From: VFMC01 sp046331225
GTDB lineage: Bacteria > Actinomycetota > Acidimicrobiia > Acidimicrobiales > Ilumatobacteraceae
Reading direction: 5' to 3'
Length of the DNA: 64,000 bases
NCBI GenBank assembly: GCA_046331225.1
Contig: JAXLRF010000002.1
Coordinates: 496,001-560,000 of the forward strand
Positions 8,401 to 16,013 of the stretch are shown here, one piece after another (positions within the stretch are counted from its first letter, which is position 1; each line of letters starts with the position of its first letter). The notes below the pieces were generated by a model. The model had not been told where the DNA came from and searched no databases. It saw nothing but the letters and a program-made list of their open reading frames with translations. The position numbers and the translations under genes were made by a program.

Positions 8401-9019
8401 GCTCGGCAGCCGATGCGTGCAACGACGCGGCGTCGACCTCGGCGTCGCGTGCGGTGACGGCCACGGCGAGGTCGATCGCCTGGGACGCCGTCAGCGTCGC
8501 CGTCGTGTCGAGGCCGGCGGCGGCGTCGGCGGGTGCGAGCTCGCCGGCGGCCGAGCGCACGCGTCCCGCGTCGTCGACGCGGACGACCAGTTCGCCGCCG
8601 AGCACGGGCAACCCGTCGATCCGCTGCTGATAGCGCACGGCAGCGCCGTCGGTGGTCGCGTCGTCCTGATCACCTGCGGGCAGGTCGGTCACGGAGTCCT
8701 CGACCAGGGTGCCCGCTGCATCGCCGCCCGCGTAGAGGTCGCCGTGATCGTCGGCGAAGTCGCCCGCCACGTCGGCGGGATCGCGGTCGTCGGGTGGGGT
8801 GAGGGCGTGCGCCCCGCCGACGAAGGTGACCGCCGCACCGTCACGCCCCACGACGAGCGAGGTGCCGGCGACGTCACGGAGTTCGGCGAGCGAGCGCGTG
8901 GCGGCGTCGAACGACGCGTCGGCCCGCCCGGCCGTACCGAACGGGCCGACCGGGATCGCGCCGACGACGAGCAGCACCACCGCGCCCGCGGCGCGACGAC
9001 GGATCGGCGACGACACCAT
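5468..9019 (-). CDS. secreted M4 (thermolysin-type) metalloprotease with three C-terminal repeats
   Basis: A pre-pro-enzyme of about 1183 aa. A signal peptide (RRRAAGAVVLLVVGAIPVG) is followed by an FTP/PepSY-type propeptide. The M4 catalytic domain has the zinc motif HELTH at residues 370-374 and the third ligand in ESGAINESLSDVFGE. After it comes a MAM/InhA-like beta domain ending in ALDDVEIYTC, a Thr/Ala/Pro linker (about 45 residues), and three tandem domains of 125-128 residues. Secreted neutral proteases of this kind feed on extracellular protein. The start is uncertain: a GTG at 9085 is also open, but the ATG at 9019 gives a normal signal peptide. The repeat type recurs in the protein at 55409. 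Confidence 0.88.
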   Translation of the reverse strand: MVSSPIRRRAAGAVVLLVVGAIPVGPFGTAGRADASFDAATRSLAELRDVAGTSLVVGRDGAAVTFVGGAHALTPPDDRDPADVAGDFADDHGDLYAGGDAAGTLVEDSVTDLPAGDQDDATTDGAAVRYQQRIDGLPVLGGELVVRVDDAGRVRSAAGELAPADAAAGLDTTATLTASQAIDLAVAVTARDAEVDAASLHASAAELTVYDPSLIGASGLPGARLVWHVDVRTDAGDVDRFVLVDADTGAIVLAFGQVHAADAQVCDNAQTVRSSNAQAACPSPLTVVRSDATGASGVSDVERAYQLSKAVVSFYGALGRNSIDGNGMTVLSTVRFCITGSSCPYQNAFWNGTQMMYGTGYASADDVVGHELTHGVTQYESKLLYYAESGAINESLSDVFGELFDQWYDSSWDDDTPGAAWLIGEDLPIGAIRSMSNPPAYGDPDRMTSPNYWGSSSDEYGVHTNSGVNNKAAFLMADGGTFNGRTVGALGIMKTAYVYLEAQTSLLTAGSDYLDLSHALPQACTNLVGQHGITSGDCTQVQLAVDATEMALAPTVAGARLTAPDCPTGQVRQTTLFGDDMETATGWTSSSTSGAPGTWGYTSQTSQSGTRALFGPDPSVLSQGSVTMPTSVSITSADTYLRFDHSFSFDSGSGTWWDGGLVRYRIGAGAYQRLDSLAGVATVNGPNGALTGSGSGNDNAFAGQSMFVGDSPGYQETRYRLGSLAGSTVQFQWLVTTDSSFAGTGWALDDVEIYTCVAASPTTVASSTTAPTTTAPATTVTTAAPVTTAAATTTSSPAVSGSGFEAVAPARVFDTRPGESPAALVSVPKQPVEPSAPLTVRMVDLAGATPATGVGAVSLNVTVTEPGASGYLTVFPCGNRSLVSSVNFTAGATVANAVVAPVSADGTVCFAPSTPLHLVVDLTGWLPAGGSFHAVDPARVLDTRGESPGALLETVGRLSPTAPLEVPVADLPGGITPASGIAAISLNVTVTDPASAGYVTVYPCGARPPVSSVNFRRSQTVANAVIAPVSADGRICVAASASTHLVVDVNGWFAAAGAFQPAGPERIFDTRPGQSPDARRTVVAGPVTPSAPVRVRISDIVGLTPADGIGAVSLNVTVTEPARAGFVTVHPCGDRPQVSSVNFAAGDTVANAVVAQLSPDGELCFFSSTSAHLVVDLNGWFPG
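5471..6610 (-). repeat. three tandem copies of a ~126-aa export module
   Basis: Units at 6227-6610, 5846-6226 and 5471-5845, in reading order. Each has the order: A-P/D-P-A/E-R-V/I-F/L-DTR, SAP, (S)LNVTVT, GY-TV-PCG, SSVNF, TVANAV, and HLVVD-GW(F). The copies differ at many bases, so this is an old protein-level duplication and not a recent DNA repeat. Confidence 0.85.
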
Positions 9020-9138
9020 GCCCACGACCGTCCGGGACGACCCGGCCCGGCGCCACGTCCTCGACCCGCCCGAACCCCGCCTCACCGACCATCTTCATCG
9101 TCACCTCGCCCCGTGCGCATGAGCGTCGCGGCACGGCG

Positions 9139-10224
9139 TCAGGCAGGCGCGACGGCCACCCCGATGCGCGAATCGGCGAGGCCGAGGTACAGCAACCAGC
9201 TCCCACGATGCAGCACGAGCGCCTGCGCGAACACGACGTCGCCGACCTGCCCCACGTGGTCGTCGTCGCTCACACGCAGGAACGGCTCGGTGTCACGGGC
9301 GATGCACGACATCGGATCGAGCGGATCGAACAGCACCTGGGCGGGCTGGTAGGCGTGACGCGGCACCGCCGGGTCGCCGTGCACCGGATGGTTGGCGCCG
9401 TTGTAGAGCAGCACCACCCCGTGATCGGTGCGTACGGCGGGTGGCCCGGGTTCGACCAGCAGCGAGTCGAATCGCCCCGCCCGTGGTGAGAGCACGGGTC
9501 GCAGCACCGGCCGCCCGGGGATCCGTTCGATCTGCCAGCCACGAGCGGTGGGGACCAGCAACCGGTCGGCGTCGGGGTCGAACTCCACCGGCTGCCAACG
9601 CACCAGGTCGTCGGAGGTGGCCGCGTACATGGTGCCCTCACCCCAGTACATGACGAACCGCCCGCTCTGGCGACCGTCGACGCGGGCGGCCACCAGTCGC
9701 CCGTCGCGTACCTCGGTGACGATCGATCCGCTCTTCGACAGCAGCCGCAGCGAGCGGGTGCCGGCGAAGGCCGGGCCCTGCTTGTGCCACACGCGCAGGT
9801 CGTCGGAGGTGGCGACGAACAAGGTGGGGTGACGACCGTCGAACGCCGTGTACGTGCACACGTACCCGCCGTCGGGGTGCGCCACGACACGGGGGTCCTC
9901 GCACCCGCCGGGCCACTCCCACGCCTGCCAGGGATCGTCGCCCGGGAACAGCACCGGTTCGGGGTCGAGCCGGAAGTCGAGACCGTCGTCGCTGACCGCC
10001 AGACCCAGCCGGGACGTGCCGTGCGCTCGCCGATCGTCGTCCTCGGCCCGCACGAGCAGGTGCACACGACCGTCGTGCACCACCGCAGCGGGATTGAACA
10101 CGTCCTTGGCGGCCCAGGCGACGCGCCGACCGGTGACCGGGCAGTCGAACCCCAGCGCAGGGTCGGCGCCGAGGATCGGTGACGGGTGCCGCCGGAAGGG
10201 GCCGAGCCGCCACTCGTCGGTCAC
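9139..10224 (-). CDS. GH130-family beta-mannoside phosphorylase/hydrolase
   Basis: A 361-aa five-bladed beta-propeller enzyme of the GH130 type. Typical marks are FNPAAVVHDGRVHLLVRAEDD near the N-terminus, CEDPRV with the conserved Asp, and a late VLLYNGA segment with the family's closing FAQALVLHRGSWLLYLGLADSRIGVA. Members phosphorolyse or hydrolyse beta-1,4- or beta-1,2-mannosides in the cytoplasm. It starts at a GTG that overlaps the stop of the GH1 gene (GTGA), so I reject a longer in-frame start. The pair would act in turn on an imported mannoside or glucoside. Confidence 0.82.
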   Translation of the reverse strand: MTDEWRLGPFRRHPSPILGADPALGFDCPVTGRRVAWAAKDVFNPAAVVHDGRVHLLVRAEDDDRRAHGTSRLGLAVSDDGLDFRLDPEPVLFPGDDPWQAWEWPGGCEDPRVVAHPDGGYVCTYTAFDGRHPTLFVATSDDLRVWHKQGPAFAGTRSLRLLSKSGSIVTEVRDGRLVAARVDGRQSGRFVMYWGEGTMYAATSDDLVRWQPVEFDPDADRLLVPTARGWQIERIPGRPVLRPVLSPRAGRFDSLLVEPGPPAVRTDHGVVLLYNGANHPVHGDPAVPRHAYQPAQVLFDPLDPMSCIARDTEPFLRVSDDDHVGQVGDVVFAQALVLHRGSWLLYLGLADSRIGVAVAPA

Positions 10225-11438
10225 GGCTGCCCCGTCCCGGGTCGAGCCTCGCGGCGCAACACCTCGGCGCTCGGCCGCACCCGCCGGTCGCGGTCGATGA
10301 TCCCGAACGCGACCTCGTCGCCGTGCAGCCACTCGTAGTTGTCGACGGCGGTCCAGTGGAACATCCCGCGCACGTCGATGCCACGGGCGATCGCGTCGTG
10401 GACGATGTCGAGCCCGGCCGCGAGGTACTCGGCACGCTGCTGGTCGTCGTCGGTGCCGATGCCGTACTCGGCCACCAGCAGCGGGACACCGGGCAGCTCG
10501 GCGTGCAGCCGGTCGAGCACGAGGCCGAGGCCGCGGGGCCAGATCGCGTAGCGCAGCGGTGAACGGGGTGCGTCGTCCGGGTGAGCGACCACCTTGCCGT
10601 CACGAACACCGAACGCGCAGTAGTACGAGAAGCCGATCAGGTCGTACGCGCCGACCAGATCGGGGCGCTCGACGGGGTCGCGGCCCGGCACGCGCAGCAC
10701 GCCGTCACGCACGAGACCGATCCACGCATCCCAGTTGGTGGCGTACTGTGCCGCCTGTCTGGCCAGCGTCGCCGGCTGGTCGTCGAGCGCCTCGAACGTC
10801 GACAGGCCGAAGATCGACGACACGGGACGGCCTGTCTGCCGGAGCCGGACCGCGGCCTCGGCCGACGCCAACTGGATCGCCTCGTTCACATAGGCCCACT
10901 CGCTCGCGTCGCGGTGGTTGGGCGGCCAGCCCCCGCCGCGGTAGGCAGCGCCGGCGTAGTAGTTGGTCTCGTTCACCGGCTGCCATCCGGCCACCAGGTC
11001 GCCGAAGGTCTCGGCCATGAACTCGACATGGCGCGCCCAGGCGCCGGTGCGGTGGTCCTCGACGAGGAAGCCCCCGGCATCGGCGAACCAGACGGGCAGG
11101 GTGAAGTGGTGCAACGACACCCACGGCTCGACGCCGGCGTCGGCCGCCGCCGACAGCACGCGGCGGTACCGCTCGATCTCCGCCGGGTCGTGCGCACCCT
11201 CCGACGGTTCGATCCGTGCCCATTCGATCGACATCCGGTGGTGCGTGAGTCCGAGGCCGGCGAGCAGGGCGAAGTCCTCCGCGTACCGTGTGGCGAACCC
11301 GTTGCCGTCGCCGCTCAGCGGTGCGTGGCCGTCACGTTCCCACCGGTACCAGTCCCCGGCCGGAGCCGCGCCTTCGCACTGCGTGGACGACGCACCGGTC
11401 CCCCAGAGAAACCCATCCGGCCACGATCGAGCGGTCAT
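10221..11438 (-). CDS. GH1-family beta-glycosidase
   Basis: A 405-aa TIM-barrel protein opening with the GH1 N-terminal signature (FLWGTGASSTQCEGA). The acid/base is E157 in QPVNETN. The nucleophile should be E324 in LLVAEYGIGTDD, where classic members have TENG, so the motif is divergent. W/Y-rich C-terminal (FHWTAVDNYEWLHG) fits the aglycone/glycone wall of GH1. It probably hydrolyses beta-glucosides or beta-mannosides inside the cell; no signal peptide. First gene of the GH1/GH130 unit. Confidence 0.85.
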   Translation of the reverse strand: MTARSWPDGFLWGTGASSTQCEGAAPAGDWYRWERDGHAPLSGDGNGFATRYAEDFALLAGLGLTHHRMSIEWARIEPSEGAHDPAEIERYRRVLSAAADAGVEPWVSLHHFTLPVWFADAGGFLVEDHRTGAWARHVEFMAETFGDLVAGWQPVNETNYYAGAAYRGGGWPPNHRDASEWAYVNEAIQLASAEAAVRLRQTGRPVSSIFGLSTFEALDDQPATLARQAAQYATNWDAWIGLVRDGVLRVPGRDPVERPDLVGAYDLIGFSYYCAFGVRDGKVVAHPDDAPRSPLRYAIWPRGLGLVLDRLHAELPGVPLLVAEYGIGTDDDQQRAEYLAAGLDIVHDAIARGIDVRGMFHWTAVDNYEWLHGDEVAFGIIDRDRRVRPSAEVLRREARPGTGQP

Positions 11439-11567
11439 CGCGCCACCTTATGGCGAGCGGATGACCTGCCCGCCTCCCGGCACGAGCCCGCCGGGCCCGG
11501 ACGTTCTCACTCCGAGCACCCCCTTCGGGGGAGCCGAGCCCATCGTCACCATCCGGCAGGAGCACCG

Positions 11568-12719
11568 ATGATCCACGTCCTCGTCATCGACCACGATCCG
11601 ATCTCCCTCGCATCGCTCGAGCAGAAGCTCGCACCGCAGCGGCACGAGTGGACGATCGAGTTCCGCTCGGACGAGCCATCGGCCGCCGACCTGGCCGGCA
11701 CCCCGTGGGACGTGGTCCTGGCCGACACGGCCGCCCGGGCCGCCGACGGTCAGACGATGCTCGCCGTCGTGAAGTCGGCGCTGCCCTCGGCGGTGCGCAT
11801 CGCCCTCACGACCGACGCCAATGCGCTCACCACCCTGTCGACCGCGCACCAGGTGCTCCCCCGCCCGTGCGACCCTGGCCTGCTCCGCCTGACGATCCGC
11901 CGCTCGGTCGATCTGCGCGCCCGCCTGGCCGACCCGCAGGTGCTCGAGATCCTGGGCTCGCTCCCGTCGTTGCCGAGCCCCTCGACCGCGATGATCGAGC
12001 TGCAGCAGGCGCTCGACTCGGTGGCGATCGACCTGAACCGGGTGGCTCGTGTGGTGTCGTCCGACGTGGCGATGACCACCAAGCTGCTGCAGATCATCAA
12101 CTCGTCGTTCTACGGCCTGCGCCGCACGGTGGAGGATCCGGCCGAGGCCGTGCGTCTGCTCGGCCCACAGCTCGTCGGCGAGATCCTGCTGACCGTCGGG
12201 CTGCTCGACGCCGTGACGTCGCGCAGTCCCGAGGTGGAGCAGCAGCTGCGTGCGATGCGCGACCGCTCGCTCGCCCGCGCCGATCTGGCCGCGAACCTCG
12301 CCGACATGGCCGGCCGCGCCTCGGCCGTCGTCCGTCGCGTGTGGAACGCGACGTTCCTCGTCGACGTCGGCTCGATGCTGCTCGTCGGCACCGAACGCGA
12401 GCACGAGGCGGGCATCGAGCGGTATCACGCCGTGATCGGTGCCGCGCTGCTCGGCATGTGGGGCCTGCCGCCCAACCTGGTCGAAGCCGTCGCGCTGAGC
12501 GACCAGACCCCCGAGTCGACCTTCCCCGAGTCGGTGCTGTACGCCTGGCTCGCGAGCGCGTTCCTGCGCACCTCGGACGCGGATCCGACCGATGGCGACG
12601 TCGAGCGCGACTCGAGCACCGTGATCGTCGACGAGCAGCTGCTCGGCAACGTGGTGCGCTGGACCGGCCTGTCGTCGGCCGATCTGAGCGGCTTCCGCCA
12701 GCCACAGACCACCCACTGA
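11568..12719 (+). CDS. receiver-like/HDOD-domain signalling protein
   Basis: A 383-aa protein. Residues 1-115 resemble a CheY-type receiver (VLVIDHDP at the acidic pocket, a DVVLAD strand with a possible phosphoacceptor Asp), then an HDOD domain (about 130-330) with LPSLPSPSTAMIELQQALD, SSDVAMTTKLLQIINSSFYGLRR and AVRLLGPQ. HDOD domains are catalytically dead HD relatives found in two-component, chemotaxis and c-di-GMP regulators. A good ribosome site (AGGAG) lies 7 nt before the ATG, so the long upstream open frame is not real. The intergenic 11439-11567 has a short CCCCTTCGGGG hairpin and no other gene. Confidence 0.8.
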   Translation: MIHVLVIDHDPISLASLEQKLAPQRHEWTIEFRSDEPSAADLAGTPWDVVLADTAARAADGQTMLAVVKSALPSAVRIALTTDANALTTLSTAHQVLPRPCDPGLLRLTIRRSVDLRARLADPQVLEILGSLPSLPSPSTAMIELQQALDSVAIDLNRVARVVSSDVAMTTKLLQIINSSFYGLRRTVEDPAEAVRLLGPQLVGEILLTVGLLDAVTSRSPEVEQQLRAMRDRSLARADLAANLADMAGRASAVVRRVWNATFLVDVGSMLLVGTEREHEAGIERYHAVIGAALLGMWGLPPNLVEAVALSDQTPESTFPESVLYAWLASAFLRTSDADPTDGDVERDSSTVIVDEQLLGNVVRWTGLSSADLSGFRQPQTTH

Positions 12720-12783
12720 CCACCCACCGACCCGTCTGCGGCGCTCGTCGCGGAAACCTCCGTGCGCACCGGGCGCGATCCGG

Positions 12784-12789
12784 TACAGT
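12784..12789 (+). promoter_or_regulatory. -10 box (TACAGT) of the leader ORF
   Basis: TACAGT stands 7 nt before the GTG of the 23-codon ORF, the spacing expected of a leaderless actinobacterial promoter. Confidence 0.5.
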
Positions 12790-12796
12790 GCTCTCC

Positions 12797-12868
12797 GTGC
12801 GTACGAACGACTCGACCCTGGCGACCAACGCCTCGCTCGTCGTCGTACGCATTGCCGCACTCATCTGA
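12797..12868 (+). CDS. putative 23-aa leader peptide, branched-chain-residue rich
   Basis: A GTG-initiated ORF of 23 codons, apparently leaderless. Its last third is SLVVVRIAALI, so eight of eleven residues are V, I, L or A, and a UUCG-capped hairpin begins directly after the stop. This is the layout of an attenuation leader peptide. What it would control is unclear, since the following genes are a 57-aa ORF and an ABC exporter and not ilv/leu genes. It is too small for homology-based support. Confidence 0.4.
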   Translation: MRTNDSTLATNASLVVVRIAALI

Positions 12869-12917
12869 CCCGGGCTTCGGCTCGGGCGCGGCACGCCCGG
12901 TCGCACTCGTCCCGGGC
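12869..12917 (+). promoter_or_regulatory. two competing hairpins, attenuator-like
   Basis: Hairpin 1: CCCGGGC (12869-12875), loop TTCG, GCTCGGG (12880-12886), with one G-U pair, starting at the base after the leader stop codon. Hairpin 2: GCCCGG (12895-12900) with CCGGGC (12912-12917). The first arm could also pair with 12895-12900, so the two folds can exclude each other. No T-tract is present. Confidence 0.4.
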
Positions 12918-12968
12918 GATCCTCTCCCGGTCCGAGGTCCTCTGTCCCCACGACACGAAGGACCCGAC

Positions 12969-13142
12969 ATGTACGCCATGGACACCGCCGTCCACTTCGA
13001 GCACCGCACCGAGACCCGACGCTCCCGCGCCGAGATCCGCCGTGCCACCCGCGCCGCTGCTGCCCCGGCGCCGTCGAGCGCCACGGGGCCGGTGCCGGCC
13101 GACGGGCCCGACACCCGCTCGGCCGACGACTTCGCCGACTGA
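12969..13142 (+). CDS. small hypothetical protein, 57 aa
   Basis: Not recognised. The ATG has a ribosome site GAAGGA at 6-nt spacing. The sequence is Arg/Glu-rich and helical in the first half (HRTETRRSRAEIRRATRAAA), then a Pro/Ala/Asp-rich tail ending ADDFAD. No cysteine and no TM segment. It lies between the leader/hairpin element and the FtsX-type exporter gene, 57 bp before the latter, so it may be the first full gene of that unit. Confidence 0.5.
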   Translation: MYAMDTAVHFEHRTETRRSRAEIRRATRAAAAPAPSSATGPVPADGPDTRSADDFAD

Positions 13143-13187
13143 CGCCCGCGGCCGGCCCGGCCCGGCGATCGGGTCCGGTGGCACGGC

Positions 13188-13193
13188 TACCGT
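13188..13193 (+). promoter_or_regulatory. -10 box (TACCGT) of the ABC permease gene
   Basis: TACCGT lies 6 nt before the ATG at 13200, consistent with a leaderless transcript for the exporter operon. Confidence 0.4.
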
Positions 13194-13199
13194 CGCGTC

Positions 13200-16013
13200 A
13201 TGCGTCCCGGTCTGCGCGTCCGCCCACCCGGACCGCTGACGAGGCGGGCGTTCGTCGCAGCGCTGGACGCACCCGGCTGGTTCGTCGTCTCGGCGTTGGC
13301 GGTGGCCGTCGTCGCCATGGCCCGCGTGGGGCCGACGCTGATCGACGACCGGGCGGCCGACGACGCCTTTCGCAGCGCGGTCGTCGACGCGTCGCCGCGT
13401 GCACCGTGGCAGCCGGTCACCGACGTTCACGCCTACGTCGACGGCCTCACGGACCCTGCGGCCGCCGACGGGCTGACGGTAGCGATGGACGACCTGCAGG
13501 TGTACGGGTCGCCGACCGTGACCGTGCAGCCGATCGGCTATCGCACCGACGCCAGCGACCCGATGCCCGTGGTCCGTGGACCGGCGGGCACGGCGCCCGC
13601 GGTCATCGTGCACCGGACGGGCGTCGCGAATGCGTTCGCGGGCGTCGGCGCACCCGCGGCGACGGGTGTGTGGCTCTCCCGACCGGTCGCGGACGCGATC
13701 GGGGCGACGGCGGGGACGACGGTGTGGTTCAGCGAGCCGGCCACGCGAGGCTCGTCGCCCGACCCGCTGCCGGAGGCCGCCGTCGCGGTGGCGGGCGTGT
13801 ACGACGTGTCGGACGACGGGGTGTTCCCGGCGGTGCCTCCCGCCGGCGTCGACGGCGGGTGGTCGGCGCTCGCGCCGGACCTGCCGGACGACCCGATCGA
13901 CCCGTCCGAGGTCGCGTCGATGGCGTTCGCCGATCTGCACACGACCCTCGGGGTGATCGCCCAGCTCGGCGAGCGGTCGCTCGTCACGTGGGATCTGCCG
14001 TGGCAGGGCGCCGTCGACATCGAGACCGGTCGCCGGGCATCGACGGCGATCCGGCGGCTCGATCAGCGGCTCGGCCAGCGGAACGACTCCGTGGGCGCGT
14101 TCACCGCCGACCTGGGACTCGGCCAGGTGCGGGTCACCAGTGCGGTGCCCGATCTGGTCGCGGGCGCCGACGAGGTCCGAACGGCGCAGGCCCCGCTGTC
14201 GGCCTCGTTGGCCACGACCGGCCAGGTGCTCGGTGTGGTGATGCTGGGCGCGGTGGTGTGGTTGTCGGACCGGGCGCGTCGACGCGAGATCGAGCTGGTG
14301 GTGCAGAGCGGCGGTCGCCTCGTCGCCGTCGGTGCTCGTTCGGTGCTGGAACGAACGTGGGCCGTGCTGCTCGGGGTGTCCCTCGGCACCGCTGCCGCCT
14401 GGGCGTTGGTGTCGGTCGGCGCCGACGGTGGCTCGGTGTCGGCCGCCGCGTGGGCTGCCGCGCGCCGCGACGTGGTCGTCGCCGGGCTCGTGGCGCTGGG
14501 CACCGTCGCGGTCGTGTCGTGGCACGGTGCGTGGTCGTCGCCCGGCACGCCGACCGGGCGTGTCCACGCCGTGGCGAGCGCCGTGCGCTGGGAGGTCGTG
14601 GTGGCCGTCGCGACACTTGCGACGGGGTGGGAACTGCGCGCCCATCCCGACGGGGCGCTCGACACCAGCGCCATCGTCCTGTTCCCGGTGTGTGCGGCGC
14701 TGACGGTCGCCGCGGTGACGATCCGCGTGCTCGGATGGGCGGTCGGGTCGCTGGTCGCCCGACGCGACCGTCGTCGGCGGACGGCGAGCCGATCCCGCCA
14801 TCCGGTCGCCCACGTGCTGGTCCGGCGGTTCGCGGCGCGCCTCCGCGAGGCCACGCCCTCGTTGCTGGTGACGACCGCGGGGCTGGCGCTCGCCGTCTTC
14901 GCGGTCTCGCTCGATCGCAGCGGGTCCGACACCATCGCGGCGAAGGTCGACTCGACCGCCGGGGCGCGAACCGTGGTGCAACTCGGATGGTCGGGCGATC
15001 TGACCGGCGGTGAGACCGGGCTGCCCGATCCGCCGGACGGTGCCTCCGTGGTCTGGCGGGTCGGCAGCATCGACGCCGGCCCTCGCGAGCGGTTCGATCT
15101 GCAGGCGGTCGACCCCGGCACCTTTCCTCGCGCCGCGCGTTGGCACACCTCGTTCGGAGAGCGCGGACTGCAGCCGCTGATGGCGCTCATCGACGACGAG
15201 CTGCCGGCGCACGTGCTGCCCGTGATCGCCTCGGGCCCGGGCATCGAGCAGTTGCCCGACGACGGGTTGGTCGACGAGGGGCTGTTCCAGTTCCCGTACC
15301 GGATCGTCGCCCGCCTGCCGACGATGCCAGGTCGGCTCGACGCCCATCGGGGCATGCTGACCGTGGCGGCGCCGCTGCTGTTCGATCGACTGGGTGATCA
15401 GGCACCGACGGTGCCGGCGGATCGGGCTGACGACCGGGACGGGTCGTTTCAGACGTTCCTGTGGAGCGAGCGACGTTCGTCCGACCTGATCGCCCAGCTC
15501 GATTCGCTCGGTGTCGACCTCACCGATGGCGGCCGACGCGAGGTGCGCGTGGTGAGCGGCAGCGATCTCGTCGACCGGACGCCGGTGTACGTGGCGTTCC
15601 GGACGGTCGCGCCGTTCTTCGCCGGTATCGGGCTGCTGACGCTGTTGCTCGGCGGGGCGGCACCGCTGGTGCAGGTCCTCCGCGATCGTCGCGGCGACGC
15701 GGTCGACGGCGTCATCCTTCGATCGATGGGTCTGCGGGGACACCAGGCAGCGCTGCTCGCCATGGCCACCCCGCTCGCCACGGCCGTCGTCGCCGTCACG
15801 GTCGGTGTCCCCACGTCGCTGGTGCTGGTGCGGCTGGTGGTGCCCCGAGCCGACCCGGCGTCGAGCGCCTCGCCGGGGTTCGCCGGCACGGTGGACCCGT
15901 CCGTGGCGGGCACCTGTGCTGCGGCGATCCTGGTCGCTGCGACGATCGCGGGACTGGTCTCGACACGCCTGGCGCGTCGAGCGACGGCGGAGGACCTTCG
16001 TGTCGCCGAGTGA
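13200..16013 (+). CDS. FtsX-like ABC transporter permease, large
   Basis: A 937-aa membrane protein. A first TM helix (about 26-44) is followed by a long extracytoplasmic region, a central block of TM helices (about 340-520), a second extracytoplasmic region, and a terminal FtsX-type domain with three to four helices (about 790-930). The C-terminal block has the FtsX feature of an LRSMGL segment (ILRSMGLRGHQAALLAMA), as in MacB/LolE-type exporters. Such permeases do mechanotransmission or lipid/peptide export and do not form a classic channel. The following ATPase gene overlaps by 14 bp. Substrate unknown. Confidence 0.82.
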   Translation: MRPGLRVRPPGPLTRRAFVAALDAPGWFVVSALAVAVVAMARVGPTLIDDRAADDAFRSAVVDASPRAPWQPVTDVHAYVDGLTDPAAADGLTVAMDDLQVYGSPTVTVQPIGYRTDASDPMPVVRGPAGTAPAVIVHRTGVANAFAGVGAPAATGVWLSRPVADAIGATAGTTVWFSEPATRGSSPDPLPEAAVAVAGVYDVSDDGVFPAVPPAGVDGGWSALAPDLPDDPIDPSEVASMAFADLHTTLGVIAQLGERSLVTWDLPWQGAVDIETGRRASTAIRRLDQRLGQRNDSVGAFTADLGLGQVRVTSAVPDLVAGADEVRTAQAPLSASLATTGQVLGVVMLGAVVWLSDRARRREIELVVQSGGRLVAVGARSVLERTWAVLLGVSLGTAAAWALVSVGADGGSVSAAAWAAARRDVVVAGLVALGTVAVVSWHGAWSSPGTPTGRVHAVASAVRWEVVVAVATLATGWELRAHPDGALDTSAIVLFPVCAALTVAAVTIRVLGWAVGSLVARRDRRRRTASRSRHPVAHVLVRRFAARLREATPSLLVTTAGLALAVFAVSLDRSGSDTIAAKVDSTAGARTVVQLGWSGDLTGGETGLPDPPDGASVVWRVGSIDAGPRERFDLQAVDPGTFPRAARWHTSFGERGLQPLMALIDDELPAHVLPVIASGPGIEQLPDDGLVDEGLFQFPYRIVARLPTMPGRLDAHRGMLTVAAPLLFDRLGDQAPTVPADRADDRDGSFQTFLWSERRSSDLIAQLDSLGVDLTDGGRREVRVVSGSDLVDRTPVYVAFRTVAPFFAGIGLLTLLLGGAAPLVQVLRDRRGDAVDGVILRSMGLRGHQAALLAMATPLATAVVAVTVGVPTSLVLVRLVVPRADPASSASPGFAGTVDPSVAGTCAAAILVAATIAGLVSTRLARRATAEDLRVAE

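Noticed and set aside
5504..9352. A 1282-codon plus-strand ORF opposite the M4 protease
   Set aside because: Composition is Arg/Gly/Val/His-biased without any domain; the minus-strand frame has clear protease motifs.
12969..13142. 57-aa ORF as a RiPP or bacteriocin precursor with the exporter as its transporter
   Set aside because: No cysteine, no GG leader cleavage site and no modification enzyme nearby; the idea has no positive support.
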